Source: Verrucomicrobiales bacterium | GTDB taxonomy: Bacteria; Verrucomicrobiota; Verrucomicrobiia; Limisphaerales; J093 | Assembly: GCA_015075445.1 (NCBI GenBank) | Contig: JABTUJ010000015.1 | Coordinates: 62,001-126,000, forward strand | Length of the DNA: 64,000 nucleotides | Reading direction: 5' to 3' | Shown: one piece after another, positions 32,543-41,772 of the stretch | Position numbering within the stretch: the stretch's first letter is position 1 | Layout of the letters: each line of letters opens with the position of its first letter | Notes under the pieces: model-generated | Told to the model about the DNA's origin: nothing | What the model saw: the letters and a program-made list of their open reading frames with translations, nothing else | Database searches by the model: none | Position numbers and translations under genes: made by a program

Positions 32543-34858
32543 TCAGAAGGTGGCTTCGAGGACCTGGTCTTTCGGGAGCCAGACGGCGTAATCGCTCCCG
32601 AACTTCTGGAGGTCCGGGCGGTTCCAGCGCGGCTGACGTCCGCCGAAGTTGTCGCGGATGCGGACGAGGCCGTCCTGGCCGGCGACGACGCGGAGCCAGG
32701 CCGTGGTGCCGTGTTCGAGACGGGCGGAGACGCGGTGCCCGCCCTCGGCCCGGAGGTCGTCGAAGGAGGCGTGGGTCCAATGGGCGGGGACGGCGGGGAA
32801 CAGCCGGAGGGGGCCGGGGATCAGGCGCTGCGCGGGTGCGTCGGGGGAAGCCGTGGGGGTTTCGGACAGGGTGTCCCAGCTTTGGAGGAGCATCTCGTGG
32901 ACGGCGTCCATGGCGAGGAAATTGCCCTCGAGGGTGAAGGGACGGTAAGTGAAGTCGCTGAGCCCGGAGCGGGTTTGGTCGCCGTTGGCGTGGAAACCGT
33001 TGCGGAGGATGAAGGCGCGGGCGTAGGTGTCGAGGTAGTGGAAGGCGGCGGGGGCATCGCCGACGCGGGCGCGGAGGCAGGCCATCCAGGAGAAGCTGTA
33101 GCCGCACCAGGCGCGGGTGCCGAGGCGGTCCCAATCGCGGAGGCTGGCGGCGATGATCTGGCCGTGGGGTTCGCCGCCATCGGGCGTGATGAGGTTGAAC
33201 GGGTGGAGGGGCATGAGGTTGGAGAGGTGCCGATGGCTGGCGGGGAGCGGGGTGGTGGCGTCGAGGAGGAGGGTGCCATCCGGGGCGAGGTGCCAGTCGC
33301 CCAAGTCGGCGGCGAGGCGGGCCCAGTCGGTGGCGGCGCGAGCTTCGCCGAGGGTGGCGGCCATGTCGGCGAGGGCGAGGAAGAGCATTTTGAGGCTGGC
33401 GAGGTCGTAGTTGCTGTTGGGTTCGAGGAAGGCGCGGCGGGTGTTGTCGAAGATCTCTGGCGAGCTGGAGAGGGGCAGCACGAGGGCGCCCTGGGCGTTG
33501 GGCTGGAGGAGGGCGCGGAGGCAGACGCCGATTTCGCGGCAGAAGGGGTAGGCGCGTTCGCGGAGGAAGGTGGTGTCGGCGGTATGGCGCCAGTGGAGGT
33601 AGAAGAGGTGGGCATTCCAGGCCCCCATGGTGGGCGAGAGGCTGTATTGGCCCCAGCCGCCGAGGGCCTGGCCGGCCAGGCTCATCACCCCGGGGACGGC
33701 CGCGCCGGGGGCGTGGTAGAAGTCGCGGGCGAAGTGGCGAAAGACGGGGAGGCGGTCCCAGAGGTAATCGAGGAAGCAGAGGCCGGCGTCGAAGTCGCCC
33801 GAGGTGCGGTAGGCGAGATAGGTCATCTGGGTGTTAAGGTCGTTGTGGTAATCGCCCTTCCACGGGGGGAGCCCGCCGGCGTCGGCGGTCCAGACGCCCT
33901 GCAGCGGCATGGGCGGCGCGCCCTGGCGGGAGGCGGCACCGTAGAAGTAGCGGACGAGGTAGTAATGACGGAGCAGGTGCGGCTCGGGGATGAAGACGCG
34001 GGAGCGGTTCCAGAAGGCGGTCCACCAGCGGGCGTGTTCCGCGAGGAGGGTTTCGTAGCCGCGTTCGAGGGCGGCGTGAACGCGGTCCTGCGCCACGGCC
34101 TGCGGGTTCTTCCCCGCGGTGCCGTTGGCCACAGTCACGGCCAGAAGGATGGTCGAGCCCACCCGACGCCAGCCGATCAGGACGGCGTAGGCGGAACCGT
34201 CGGCGGCCTGTTGCTCGAACCAGCGAAGGCCGTCGGTGCCGCCGGTGCGCGCGGGCGGGTAGCCGAGTTGTTTGACCGCGCCCGGCGGCCGGAGCTGGAC
34301 GTCGCGAAGCTCGATGCCCGTGAGGCGGAGGAGCGCCACGGGTTCGGCCACATCGGCGGCGTTCACGAAGGCGCGGAGTTCGCTGCCCGACGCGAAGCGG
34401 GCGACGCCCTCGGCGGTGGCGAACTGGAGCTCGAAGGCGGTGACGGGCGAGGCGGGGTCGAGGATCAACTCGACGCGGCCGGCGGGGAGCTTGGTCGGGG
34501 GGCCCTGGTAGTCGTAGTTCGAGTCGAAGATGTGGTGGAACTCGTCCATGCGGTTGCTGGCGACGAGGGATTGCATCGAGCGCCAGGTGAAGCGGTCGCG
34601 GACCTCGGTGAAGCGTGGGGAGGGGCGCTCATCCCACAGGTCGCCGCGGTCCAGGGAGAGGCGCAGCAGGTTGGTTTCGCCCCAGAGCAGGACGCCCATG
34701 GTGCCGTTGCCGAGGGGCACGGCTTCGTCCCAGGTGGTGATGGGGGCGGCGAGCGGGAGGTTGAGGTCGCTACCCGGCAACCGCGGTGGGGGTTCGGCCG
34801 CGGCGTGGCTCAGCAGGGCGACGAATGACGCGACGAGAAGGCTCAACAAAGGCTTCAT
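32543..34858 (-). CDS. Glycoside hydrolase family 95-like enzyme
   Basis: About 771 residues with a signal peptide (LLSLLVASFVALLSHAAA). N-terminal beta-domain typical of GH95 (TTWDEAVPLGNGTMGVLLWG, NLLRLSLDRGDLWDERP), then an (alpha/alpha)6 barrel (MPLQGVWTADAGGLPPWKGDYHNDLNTQMTY in outline, SSPEIFD, LMPLHPFNL) and a C-terminal beta-domain. In GH95 fucosidases an Asn-Asp pair and a Glu in the barrel catalyse hydrolysis of alpha-1,2-fucosides or galactosides; HNDLNTQ and SSPEIF are the corresponding segments. Start ATG 34858 is chosen because it precedes the signal peptide. Confidence 0.85.
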   Translation of the reverse strand: MKPLLSLLVASFVALLSHAAAEPPPRLPGSDLNLPLAAPITTWDEAVPLGNGTMGVLLWGETNLLRLSLDRGDLWDERPSPRFTEVRDRFTWRSMQSLVASNRMDEFHHIFDSNYDYQGPPTKLPAGRVELILDPASPVTAFELQFATAEGVARFASGSELRAFVNAADVAEPVALLRLTGIELRDVQLRPPGAVKQLGYPPARTGGTDGLRWFEQQAADGSAYAVLIGWRRVGSTILLAVTVANGTAGKNPQAVAQDRVHAALERGYETLLAEHARWWTAFWNRSRVFIPEPHLLRHYYLVRYFYGAASRQGAPPMPLQGVWTADAGGLPPWKGDYHNDLNTQMTYLAYRTSGDFDAGLCFLDYLWDRLPVFRHFARDFYHAPGAAVPGVMSLAGQALGGWGQYSLSPTMGAWNAHLFYLHWRHTADTTFLRERAYPFCREIGVCLRALLQPNAQGALVLPLSSSPEIFDNTRRAFLEPNSNYDLASLKMLFLALADMAATLGEARAATDWARLAADLGDWHLAPDGTLLLDATTPLPASHRHLSNLMPLHPFNLITPDGGEPHGQIIAASLRDWDRLGTRAWCGYSFSWMACLRARVGDAPAAFHYLDTYARAFILRNGFHANGDQTRSGLSDFTYRPFTLEGNFLAMDAVHEMLLQSWDTLSETPTASPDAPAQRLIPGPLRLFPAVPAHWTHASFDDLRAEGGHRVSARLEHGTTAWLRVVAGQDGLVRIRDNFGGRQPRWNRPDLQKFGSDYAVWLPKDQVLEATF

Positions 34859-34905
34859 CGCGCTGAGCTTAGCGTGGGGAGGCGATGGCCGACAAGTCGG
34901 CGGCT

Positions 34906-35128
34906 GTACCGGGGACGGGTTCGACGGAGATTCCATCAGCGGGGGCTCTGAATCGGTGGAGTGAAAGGTCCGGGGAGGGGTCCCGCAGATTCAGAGCGAC
35001 CGCAGATTGGGCAGGAGGGTGGACTGTACCGGGGACGGGTTCGAGGGAGATTCCATCGGCGGGGGCTCTGAATCGGTGGGATGAAAGGCCCGGGGAATGA
35101 CCCCGCAGATTCAGAGCGACCGCAGATG
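34906..35128. repeat. Two direct copies (120-bp period) of a second hairpin repeat
   Basis: Copies at 34906-35012 and 35026-35128 share over 85% of bases. Each begins GTACCGGGGACGGGTTCGA and contains the perfect inverted pair GCTCTGAATC ... GATTCAGAGC. They fill most of the 432-bp gap between the divergent GH95 and NIPSNAP genes; the remaining bases (35129-35290) show no gene. Confidence 0.85.
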
Positions 35129-35290
35129 GGTGGCCTGGCCCGACCCCCAGACCACCTTGTACCACTATGCCAGTCGTCCCAGCCATGATCAGAACGGCTG
35201 GAGGCGTGCGTCGCTGGCTGTCGCGGGCTTGACAGATCGGGCGGGAGCGGGTGGATTACGGCGCGACGCAACCTTCACCTAACGATCACG

Positions 35291-36061
35291 ATGAAATCTT
35301 CCTTGCTCGGTCTGGCTCTTCTGGCGGCGACGGCGGCCGGTTCCGCTTCGGCGGCGGACACGCGGCTCTACGAAATGCGCACGTATTATGTGGCGCCGGG
35401 CAAGTTCGACGCTTTGAACGCGCGTTTCCGGCAGTTCGCGTGCCGGCTCCTGGAACGGCACGGGATGGTGAACATCGGGTACTGGACGCCGCTCGAGGAG
35501 AAGGATGGCGCCGGCCGGAAGCTGATCTTCGTGATTGCCCACCCGAGCCGGGAGGCGCGGGAAGCGGCTTGGAAGTCGTTCATGGCCGACCCCGAATGGC
35601 AGGCGGGCTACCGGGCGTCCGAGGTTGACGGGAAACTGGTGGAGAAGGCGGAGGTGCAGTTCTTCAAAGCCACCGATTACTCACCGATGGCGTTGCCGGA
35701 GGGGGGGACGAAGCCACGGGCGTACGAGATGCGCATCTACACGGCGGCGCCGGGCCGGTTGGGTGCCTTGAACGCGCGGTTTCGTGACCACACCCTGAAG
35801 CTCTTTGCCCGTCACGGGATGGCCAATGTGATCTACTGGAATCCGGCCGAGGGCGAGCCGGGAGCGGACAACAATCTGACCTACCTGCTCGCGCATGCGA
35901 GCCCGGAGGCAGCGCGGGAGTCCTTCGACAAATTCCGCGTCGACCCGGACTGGGTGGCAGCCCGGAAGGCGTCGGAAGAAAAAGCGGGGGGTTCCCTGAC
36001 CGCGCCGGACGGAGTCAAGTCGGTGTTCTTGCGGCCGTTGGACTACTCGCCGCTGCAGTAG
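35291..36061 (+). CDS. Secreted NIPSNAP family protein, tandem domains
   Basis: 256 residues with a signal peptide ending AGSASAAD. Two homologous NIPSNAP (dimeric alpha/beta-barrel) units follow: LYEMRTYYVAPGKFDALNAR ... LLERHGMVNIGYW, then AYEMRIYTAAPGRLGALNAR ... LFARHGMANVIYW. The two halves are clear tandem duplicates. Function in bacteria is unknown; secretion of such pairs is common in PVC genomes. It stands alone and is divergent from GH95. Confidence 0.88.
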   Translation: MKSSLLGLALLAATAAGSASAADTRLYEMRTYYVAPGKFDALNARFRQFACRLLERHGMVNIGYWTPLEEKDGAGRKLIFVIAHPSREAREAAWKSFMADPEWQAGYRASEVDGKLVEKAEVQFFKATDYSPMALPEGGTKPRAYEMRIYTAAPGRLGALNARFRDHTLKLFARHGMANVIYWNPAEGEPGADNNLTYLLAHASPEAARESFDKFRVDPDWVAARKASEEKAGGSLTAPDGVKSVFLRPLDYSPLQ

Positions 36062-36103
36062 GCGTTGGCCTGGGGGCCGGCGCGGCGCGGGAGGTGGCGC
36101 CGG

Positions 36104-36511
36104 TCAGTGATGGCAACTGCAGCCGCTGCCGCAGGTGGCGAAGTCGGCTTCGGTGGGGACGCGGCCGATTTCGATGGTCTTGGTGACGTAACGCGTCACG
36201 GTATCCTGCACGCTGCGGATCCCCTCCTGGGCGTCGAGGAAGGCGCGGGCCACGGGGTTGCCGAGCAACGCCTCGCGGTGTTGCTCGTACTCGGCGATCT
36301 CGTCGTCCCCGAGTTGGACGCCCTGGTGCTGCTTGTGGTGGAGGTACTCCCCCTTCTCCGCGACGGTGCGGTAGAGTTCCTTGGCGGTCTCGTCGGCGAG
36401 GAAGGTCTCGATGTTGGCCTTGAGAGATTGGAAGGCCGGGTCGCGGACGATGGTGTCGCACAACTCGACGGTCTTGGTCAGCACGGGCCCGGATGTGAGC
36501 GTGTCTTGCAT
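36104..36511 (-). CDS. YlbF family protein with C-terminal cysteine cluster
   Basis: 135 residues, mostly helical: VELCDTIVRDPAFQSLKANIETFLADE and YLHHKQHQGVQLGDDEIAEYEQHREALLGNP are the YlbF/YmcA-type four-helix core. The tail ends CGSGCSCHH, three cysteines and two histidines, a likely metal or Fe-S binding site. In Bacillus the YlbF-YmcA-YaaT complex carries Fe-S clusters and affects RNase Y-dependent RNA processing; any such role here is inference. The ATG at 36511 is preferred since the longer frame begins with low-complexity sequence. Confidence 0.8.
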   Translation of the reverse strand: MQDTLTSGPVLTKTVELCDTIVRDPAFQSLKANIETFLADETAKELYRTVAEKGEYLHHKQHQGVQLGDDEIAEYEQHREALLGNPVARAFLDAQEGIRSVQDTVTRYVTKTIEIGRVPTEADFATCGSGCSCHH

Positions 36512-36650
36512 GGTGTCTGCTACGTTGCGGGATGAAGGTAGCGGAGTGCGGCGCGAGCACAAGCGCATTGGCGGAGGGGGGAAATGGGCTTGCAGGCGGG
36601 TGTAACCGAAAGGTGGCGGTCAACGTCCATCAGCAGCGACAAACCAGACT

Positions 36651-38030
36651 ATGAAAACCTCATGCTCAAATCAGATCCGGATGGCGAGCCTCGCCGGGGG
36701 GTGTCTGCTCGTGCTGTGCGGGGCAGTGCAAGCGCAGGATTGGCCCGAGTGGCGGGGACCGAATCGGCAGGCGAAGGCGGTGGACTTCAAAGCGCCAGCC
36801 GCTTGGCCGAAGGAACTTACGCGGAAGTGGCAGGTGACAGTCGGCGAGGGGGTGGCGACGCCGGCGTTGGTGGGCGACCGGCTCTATGTCTTCGCCCGGC
36901 AGGACGGCAAGGAAGTGACGCGGTGTCTGGAAGCGGGCACGGGGAAGGAGTTGTGGCAGGAGAGCTACGATGCTCTCGGTGCGACGGGACCGTCCCAGGG
37001 TTTCTCCGGGCCGCGGAGTTCGCCGCTGGTGACCCAGGGGAAGGTGGTGACGGTGGGGGTGCGGGGGGTGATTTCCTGCCTGGACGCGGCGACGGGCAAG
37101 GTGTTGTGGCGCAAGGACGATTTCAAGGCCTGGCCGAGCTTCTTTGTGGCGAGTTCGCCGTTGGTGGTGGAGGGGTTGGTGGTGGCGCAGTTGGGCGGGG
37201 CTGACAACGGGGCGCTGGTGGCCTACGAATTGGGATCAGGCGCTGAACGGTGGCGCTGGAGCGGCAGCAGCCCGGGCTATGCGTCACCGGTGATCCTCGC
37301 GGTCGGCGGTGAGAAGCTGGTGTTTGCCCAAACCGAGACCGCGCAGGTGGCCGTGAAAGCGGCGGATGGGAAGGTCGTCTGGGAATCTGCGGGGGCGGGT
37401 GCTGGCGAAGGCGGGGGCGGTGGTCCCGGAGGAAGAGGGGGACGCGGGGGTGGTGGACGGGACTACAAAGCAACGACGCCCGCGGTGGACGGGGCGATGT
37501 TCGTGCTGACGGGGCGCGGGAACAAGGCGGTGCGGTTCGAGCGGTCGGGGGATGGGTTCTCGGCCCGGGAACTGTGGAGCCACAGCGAGAAGCCGGCGCA
37601 GTTTGCGTCGCCGGTGCTGAAGGACGGCCTGGTGATCGGGTTCAGCGCGGCGAACGAGTTCTTCTGCCTGGACGCGCAGGATGGTGCCTTGTTGTGGAGC
37701 GTGCAGATGCCGTCGCCAGCCGAGGGTCAAGCGGCACCAGCGGCGGAGCGGCCGGCCGGCCAGGAAGGCGCTCGTGGGCCGGGAGGACCCGGGGGGCGAG
37801 GCGGACGGATGGGGGGCGGTGGGTATGGCAGCCTGGTGGATGTGGGGCCAGCGGTGTTGGCGCTGACTCCCAGTTCTGACCTGATCGTGTTCAAGCCCAG
37901 CCGGGAGCGTTTTGAAGGGCTGGCCCGCTACAAGGTGGCGGAGTCGCCGACGCATGCGTACCCGGTGGTTTCGGGGAACCGGGTTTTCGTCAAGGATCGG
38001 GAGGCGGTGATCCTCTGGACCCTCGAGTAG
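36651..38030 (+). CDS. PQQ-binding-like beta-propeller protein
   Basis: 459 residues with a signal peptide (LLVLCGAVQA) and the opening DWPEWRGPNRQ. Blades carry RCLEAGTGKELWQE, SCLDAATGKVLWRKDD, VAYELGSGAERWRWSG and FCLDAQDGALLWSVQ. Two Gly/Arg-rich loops (GGGGGPGGRGG near residue 255 and GPGGPGGRGGRMGG near 385) lie between blades. It ends with FVKDREAVILWTLE, a family-typical close. Likely periplasmic; no enzyme activity assigned. It is a paralogue of the genes at 2.6 and 27.3 kb. Confidence 0.9.
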   Translation: MKTSCSNQIRMASLAGGCLLVLCGAVQAQDWPEWRGPNRQAKAVDFKAPAAWPKELTRKWQVTVGEGVATPALVGDRLYVFARQDGKEVTRCLEAGTGKELWQESYDALGATGPSQGFSGPRSSPLVTQGKVVTVGVRGVISCLDAATGKVLWRKDDFKAWPSFFVASSPLVVEGLVVAQLGGADNGALVAYELGSGAERWRWSGSSPGYASPVILAVGGEKLVFAQTETAQVAVKAADGKVVWESAGAGAGEGGGGGPGGRGGRGGGGRDYKATTPAVDGAMFVLTGRGNKAVRFERSGDGFSARELWSHSEKPAQFASPVLKDGLVIGFSAANEFFCLDAQDGALLWSVQMPSPAEGQAAPAAERPAGQEGARGPGGPGGRGGRMGGGGYGSLVDVGPAVLALTPSSDLIVFKPSRERFEGLARYKVAESPTHAYPVVSGNRVFVKDREAVILWTLE

Positions 38031-38101
38031 CGAGGCGGACCTCGGCGTGAATTGAGCGCATCGGGTTTGCCGATGGGGCAATCCCTGGCAGGATCGGCGC
38101 C

Positions 38102-39373
38102 GTGAACAGAATGCGCTGGTGGATCGGTGGCGTTGGCAGTCTCGCGGCGGTGGTGCTGGCGCTGGCCGGTGAGCCGCCGGACACGAACTACGATGAGGCG
38201 AAGGTGCCGCCGTACGAGCTGCCGGCTCCGCTGGTGTGCTTTGATGGCCGGCCGGTGACAGAGGCGCAGGTGTGGCGAGAGGTGCGCCGGCCGGAGATCC
38301 TGCGGGCCTTCGCCACGAATGTGTACGGCCGCACGCCCGAAGTGCCGGTGAGTCTGCGGTTCGAGGTTACGGACAACGAACCGCGGGCGCTGGAAGGACT
38401 GGCCACGCGCCGGCAGGTGCGGATCCACCTGTTCACGGAGACGAACGCCCCGTGGATCGATCTGCTGCTGTACCTGCCCAACCGGGCGCCGAAACCCATG
38501 CCGGTGTTTCTCGGCTTGAGCTACGGCAACCAGGGCATCCACCCCGATCCGGGGATCCGGCCGTCGCGCGACACCACGCCGGGCCGCGGGGCGCATGCCA
38601 GCCGCTGGCCGCTGACGATGATCCTCGAACGGGGGTACGGCGTGGCGACCTTCGCCGGGGCCGATGTCGAGCAGGACCGGCACGGTTCGGGCAGCCTACA
38701 GCGGCCCGACGGCTGGAAGACCGGCGTGCGGGGGTATTGGCTGGCGCAAACGGGGCGGGCGGAGTTGGCGGACGACGAATGGGGATCGCTCGGCGCGTGG
38801 GCCTGGGGGTTGAGCCGCGCTTTGGACTACCTGGAGACCGACGCCGACGTTGATGCACGCCGCGTGGCCGTGTTTGGGCATTCCCGCACTGGCAAGACGG
38901 CGCTCTGGGCCGCGGCCCAGGACGAACGGTTCGCGCTGGCTATCTCGAACAATTCGGGTCAGGGCGGCGCCTCGCTGGCCCGCCGACGCTACGGCGAGAG
39001 TGTGGCGGCGTCGTACGAATTGTCGGGCATCTGGTATTGCCGGAACTACCGCCAGTTCGGCCGGAACGAGTCGGCGCTCCCGGTGGACCAGCATCTGCTG
39101 ATTGCCCTCATCGCTCCGCGCCCGGTGTACGTGGCGAGTGCGGAACAAGATCGCTGGGCGGATCCGCGCGGCGAGTTTCTCGCGGCCTGGCATGCCGGCC
39201 CGGTGTATCGCCTGCTGGGCCGGCCGGGTCTCGAGGTGGCGGAGACGCCGGCGGTGAATCAGCCGGTTGGCCAGACGATCGGCTACCACGTCCGGACGGG
39301 GGATCACGACATCACGGCTTACGACTGGCAGCAGTATCTGGACTTTGCCGACCGCCATTTGAAGGTGCGCTGA
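38102..39373 (+). CDS. Glucuronoyl esterase (carbohydrate esterase family 15)
   Basis: 423 residues with a signal peptide (GVGSLAAVVLALAG). The nucleophile motif VFGHSRTGKTALWAAA is the CE15 G-C/H-S-R-x-G-K signature. It is followed by the conserved SNNSGQGGASLARRRYGE (usually N-D/E-S-G-x-G-G-A), PRPVYVASAEQDRWADP and the catalytic His in RTGDHDITAYDW. CE15 enzymes cleave ester bonds between lignin and glucuronoxylan; some act on other uronic-acid esters. Start may be the codon at 38102 (the GTG/ATG pair near there). Its 3' end overlaps antisense with the degraded metal permease gene by about 60 bp. Confidence 0.9.
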   Translation: MNRMRWWIGGVGSLAAVVLALAGEPPDTNYDEAKVPPYELPAPLVCFDGRPVTEAQVWREVRRPEILRAFATNVYGRTPEVPVSLRFEVTDNEPRALEGLATRRQVRIHLFTETNAPWIDLLLYLPNRAPKPMPVFLGLSYGNQGIHPDPGIRPSRDTTPGRGAHASRWPLTMILERGYGVATFAGADVEQDRHGSGSLQRPDGWKTGVRGYWLAQTGRAELADDEWGSLGAWAWGLSRALDYLETDADVDARRVAVFGHSRTGKTALWAAAQDERFALAISNNSGQGGASLARRRYGESVAASYELSGIWYCRNYRQFGRNESALPVDQHLLIALIAPRPVYVASAEQDRWADPRGEFLAAWHAGPVYRLLGRPGLEVAETPAVNQPVGQTIGYHVRTGDHDITAYDWQQYLDFADRHLKVR

Positions 39374-40179
39374 GTCGGCGGAGGAGCGCGGCGACGAGCA
39401 GCAGGGCGGAGGAGAGGAGGACGATCACCGCGCCGCTTGGCAAGTCGGTGGCGGCCGCGATCAGGAAGCCCCCCAAGCCGCTGAGGGCGCCGAACGCGGC
39501 GGACAGGAGCAGGGCGTGCCGACAACCGCGAGCCGAGCTGGAACGCAGCGGCGGCCGGGTTGCTGATCAGGCTGTAGATCATGAGACCGCCGACGGTCTG
39601 GAAGTTCACCGTGAGGATGGCGGCGGCGAGCACGAGGAAGCCGGTCCAGACGGCGGTGGCGCGGATGCCGGCGGCCTCGGCGTCCGCGCGGGAGAAGAGG
39701 ATGGCGCGGAGTTCCTTGAAGAAGACCGCCAAATACGCGGCGAGAGCGAGGGAGGCGAGCAACATGAGGCGGACGTCGGTCCAGCGGCAGAAGTTGAGGC
39801 TGCCCCAAAGGAGGCTGCGCACGTCGTGATCGCTGCGGCCCAGGATGCCGTAGAGGCCGATGCCGAGGAAGGCGAGGCCCATGGTGGTCGAGAACAGGAA
39901 GCTCAGCATCGTGTTGTCGTCAAGGCGAGCGCGCTGCGGATTCACCAGGCCGAGGGCCAGGGCGGTGAGGATCGCACCGGCGAGCGCCGGGAGGAGCAGC
40001 GCCTGACCCGTGAGACCCGCGAGGCCGCCGAACACCGCTCCGGCGAGCGCGGCGTGCGCGACGCAGACCCCGAGGAAGGGGATGCGCATGCCGACAATGA
40101 ACGTGCCGAGAACGCCGCTCGAGGCCCCTGCCAGGGTGCCGCCCACCATCACCGGCGCCCAGAAAACCACGTCAAGCAT
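39312..40179 (-). pseudogene. Metal (Zn/Mn) ABC transporter permease, frameshifted near the end
   Basis: An ABC-3 family permease. The first 210 residues are intact (LGTFIVGMRIPFLGVCVAHAALAGAVFGG, FLFSTTMGLAFLGIGLYGILG, VNFQTVGGLMIYSLISNPAAAAFQL). Near 39530 the frame shifts: the family-like C-terminus continues in another frame as GCRHALLLSAAFGALSGLGGFL and IVLLSSALLLVAALLRRL, ending at 39312. One indel therefore replaces the last two helices with an arginine-rich tail. It may be a real mutation or a sequence error. The start at 40179 overlaps the ATPase stop by 8 bp. Confidence 0.75.
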
Positions 40180-40984
40180 GCGCCGTCCTCCGGGGCACGA
40201 TGGCGTGTCTTCCGTTGCCGTGGAGCGCCTCCAACGAGTCACCGTAAAGGGTCGCGATGCGTTCGGGGGTGAACACCGTTTCCGGCGGGCCACTCGCGGC
40301 CACCCGACCGGCATCGAGCAACCACACGTGGCGGCACGCGGGAGGCAGCACTTCGAGTTCGTGGCAGACGAGCACGACGGTGAGGCGGGTTTGGGCGAAG
40401 AGCGACTCGATGGTCTCGACGATGCGTTCGCGCCAGCCGAGGTCGAGGTTGGCAGTGGGTTCGTCCAGGAGGAGCAACTCGGGTTCCTGGGCCATGGCGC
40501 GGGCCAGGATGGTCTTGCGCTGTTCGCCGCCCGAAATCTGGCTGAAGGGACGTTGCGCGAGGGGCGTCAGGCCGAGACGATCCAGCCAGGCGTCCACGGT
40601 GTCCCAGTCCGGACGGGAGAGGCGCTGACCGAGACCGGCCCGGGCGGTGCGGCCGATGGCGACGACCTCGCGGACGGTGATCGGCAACTCGCTGCGGGCG
40701 GGCAGCAGTTGGGGCACATAGCCGATGCGTCGGCGCAAGGCGGCCAGGGCGGCGCCGCGCAGCGCGTGGACCGGTTGGCCGAGCACCGAGAGTTCGCCGC
40801 GGGCGGGTGTGATCAAGCCGAGGCAGGCGCGGAGGAGGCTGGTCTTGCCCGCCCCGTTGCGGCCCATCAGGGCTTGAATGCTGCCGGTGTCGGCGCGCCC
40901 GTAGTCGAGTTCGAGGAGGGGGCGGTGCCCGACGTGGAGGTGCAGTTGGCGCCACTCGATGGCCGGTGGGTCAGTAGCGGGCAT
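40172..40984 (-). CDS. Metal ABC transporter ATP-binding protein
   Basis: 270 residues, ZnuC/MntB-like: Walker A MGRNGAGKTS, Q-loop YVPQLL, signature QISGGEQRK, Walker B ELLLLDEPTANLD, H-loop VCHELE. It energises metal uptake with the permease encoded next and the binding protein encoded three genes upstream. The ATG at 40984 lies inside the 3' end of the prepilin gene (14-bp overlap), showing that both belong to one transcript. The longer open frame upstream is a shadow of the prepilin gene. Confidence 0.9.
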   Translation of the reverse strand: MPATDPPAIEWRQLHLHVGHRPLLELDYGRADTGSIQALMGRNGAGKTSLLRACLGLITPARGELSVLGQPVHALRGAALAALRRRIGYVPQLLPARSELPITVREVVAIGRTARAGLGQRLSRPDWDTVDAWLDRLGLTPLAQRPFSQISGGEQRKTILARAMAQEPELLLLDEPTANLDLGWRERIVETIESLFAQTRLTVVLVCHELEVLPPACRHVWLLDAGRVAASGPPETVFTPERIATLYGDSLEALHGNGRHAIVPRRTAHA

Positions 40985-41759
40985 CGGCCTGCTCGAGCAC
41001 CCGGAGGATGGTGTTGAAGGCATCGCGGATGTCGGCGTAGGTGCGCAGATCCACGGTGAACCGCTGATCCTGGTTGTTGCGGGAGACCACGCTGCCATCG
41101 GCATGGAGGACGTTGGCGGACTTCAGGCGGTGATGGGTGCGGGGTTTCATGTTGAAGGAGGCCAGATCCGGCGGGCTCAGGAACTGGGTGTCCAGGGCGA
41201 GGGCACGGATCGGCAGGCCGTCGCGGTTCAGACCGAGGTTGTCGAGACGAAGGTGGTCGGAGCTGGGAGGTTCCTGGGGATCGTCGAAGAGGCGCGTGCT
41301 GCTGCCGTGGCGGTAGTAGTAGCTGCTTTGCGCCTGGTGCACGCCGACGCGGGCCAGTTCGGCGGCGGCGTCGAGCGGTTGGTCGCTGCCGGGACAGAAC
41401 AGGGCCCGCGGCGTGTCGCTCAGGTGATGGGCCAGCAGTAATCCGAGGCCCGCGGGTGCGCCGTTCTGGAGGGAGAGGAGGCTCGTGGGGGCGCCCGTCG
41501 AGGGGTAGAAACTCGCGGGGCTGGTGAAGGGCGGCGCCTTGGGACCGAAGGGGATGAGCCCTTGGTAGTCGGTCGAGTAGCTCCGGATGGCCAGGCCGAT
41601 CTGGCGCAGGTTGTTCAGGCAGGAGGCGCGGCGACCGGCTTGTTGGGCGGAGGCCAGCGCCGGCACGAGCAGCGCCGCCAGCAGGCCCAACACCGCGATG
41701 ACGACCAGCAGTTCAATGAGCGTAAAGCCGCCGCGAGCCGGAGACCGGAGGGAGCGCAT
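40971..41759 (-). CDS. Prepilin-like protein with type II secretion/type IV pilin N-terminus
   Basis: 262 residues. GGFTLIELLVVIAVLGLLAALLVPALASAQ is a class III signal cut by prepilin peptidase between G and F. The rest is globular, with CLNNLRQIGLAIRSYSTDYQG (a helix shared by PVC pseudopilins) and NVLHADGSV near the end, the H-x-x-DG pattern of this group. It is wedged between the PEP-CTERM-type genes and the ABC ATPase gene it overlaps. Its partners suggest a surface role in metal capture rather than a standard secretion pseudopilin; that is inference. Confidence 0.88.
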   Translation of the reverse strand: MRSLRSPARGGFTLIELLVVIAVLGLLAALLVPALASAQQAGRRASCLNNLRQIGLAIRSYSTDYQGLIPFGPKAPPFTSPASFYPSTGAPTSLLSLQNGAPAGLGLLLAHHLSDTPRALFCPGSDQPLDAAAELARVGVHQAQSSYYYRHGSSTRLFDDPQEPPSSDHLRLDNLGLNRDGLPIRALALDTQFLSPPDLASFNMKPRTHHRLKSANVLHADGSVVSRNNQDQRFTVDLRTYADIRDAFNTILRVLEQADARY

Positions 41760-41772
41760 GGGCGTGGCGTCC

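Noticed and set aside
32471..34828. A 785-codon plus-strand open frame rich in Gly, Glu and Val
   Set aside because: Antisense to the GH95 gene; the apparent repeats come from codon bias on the other strand.
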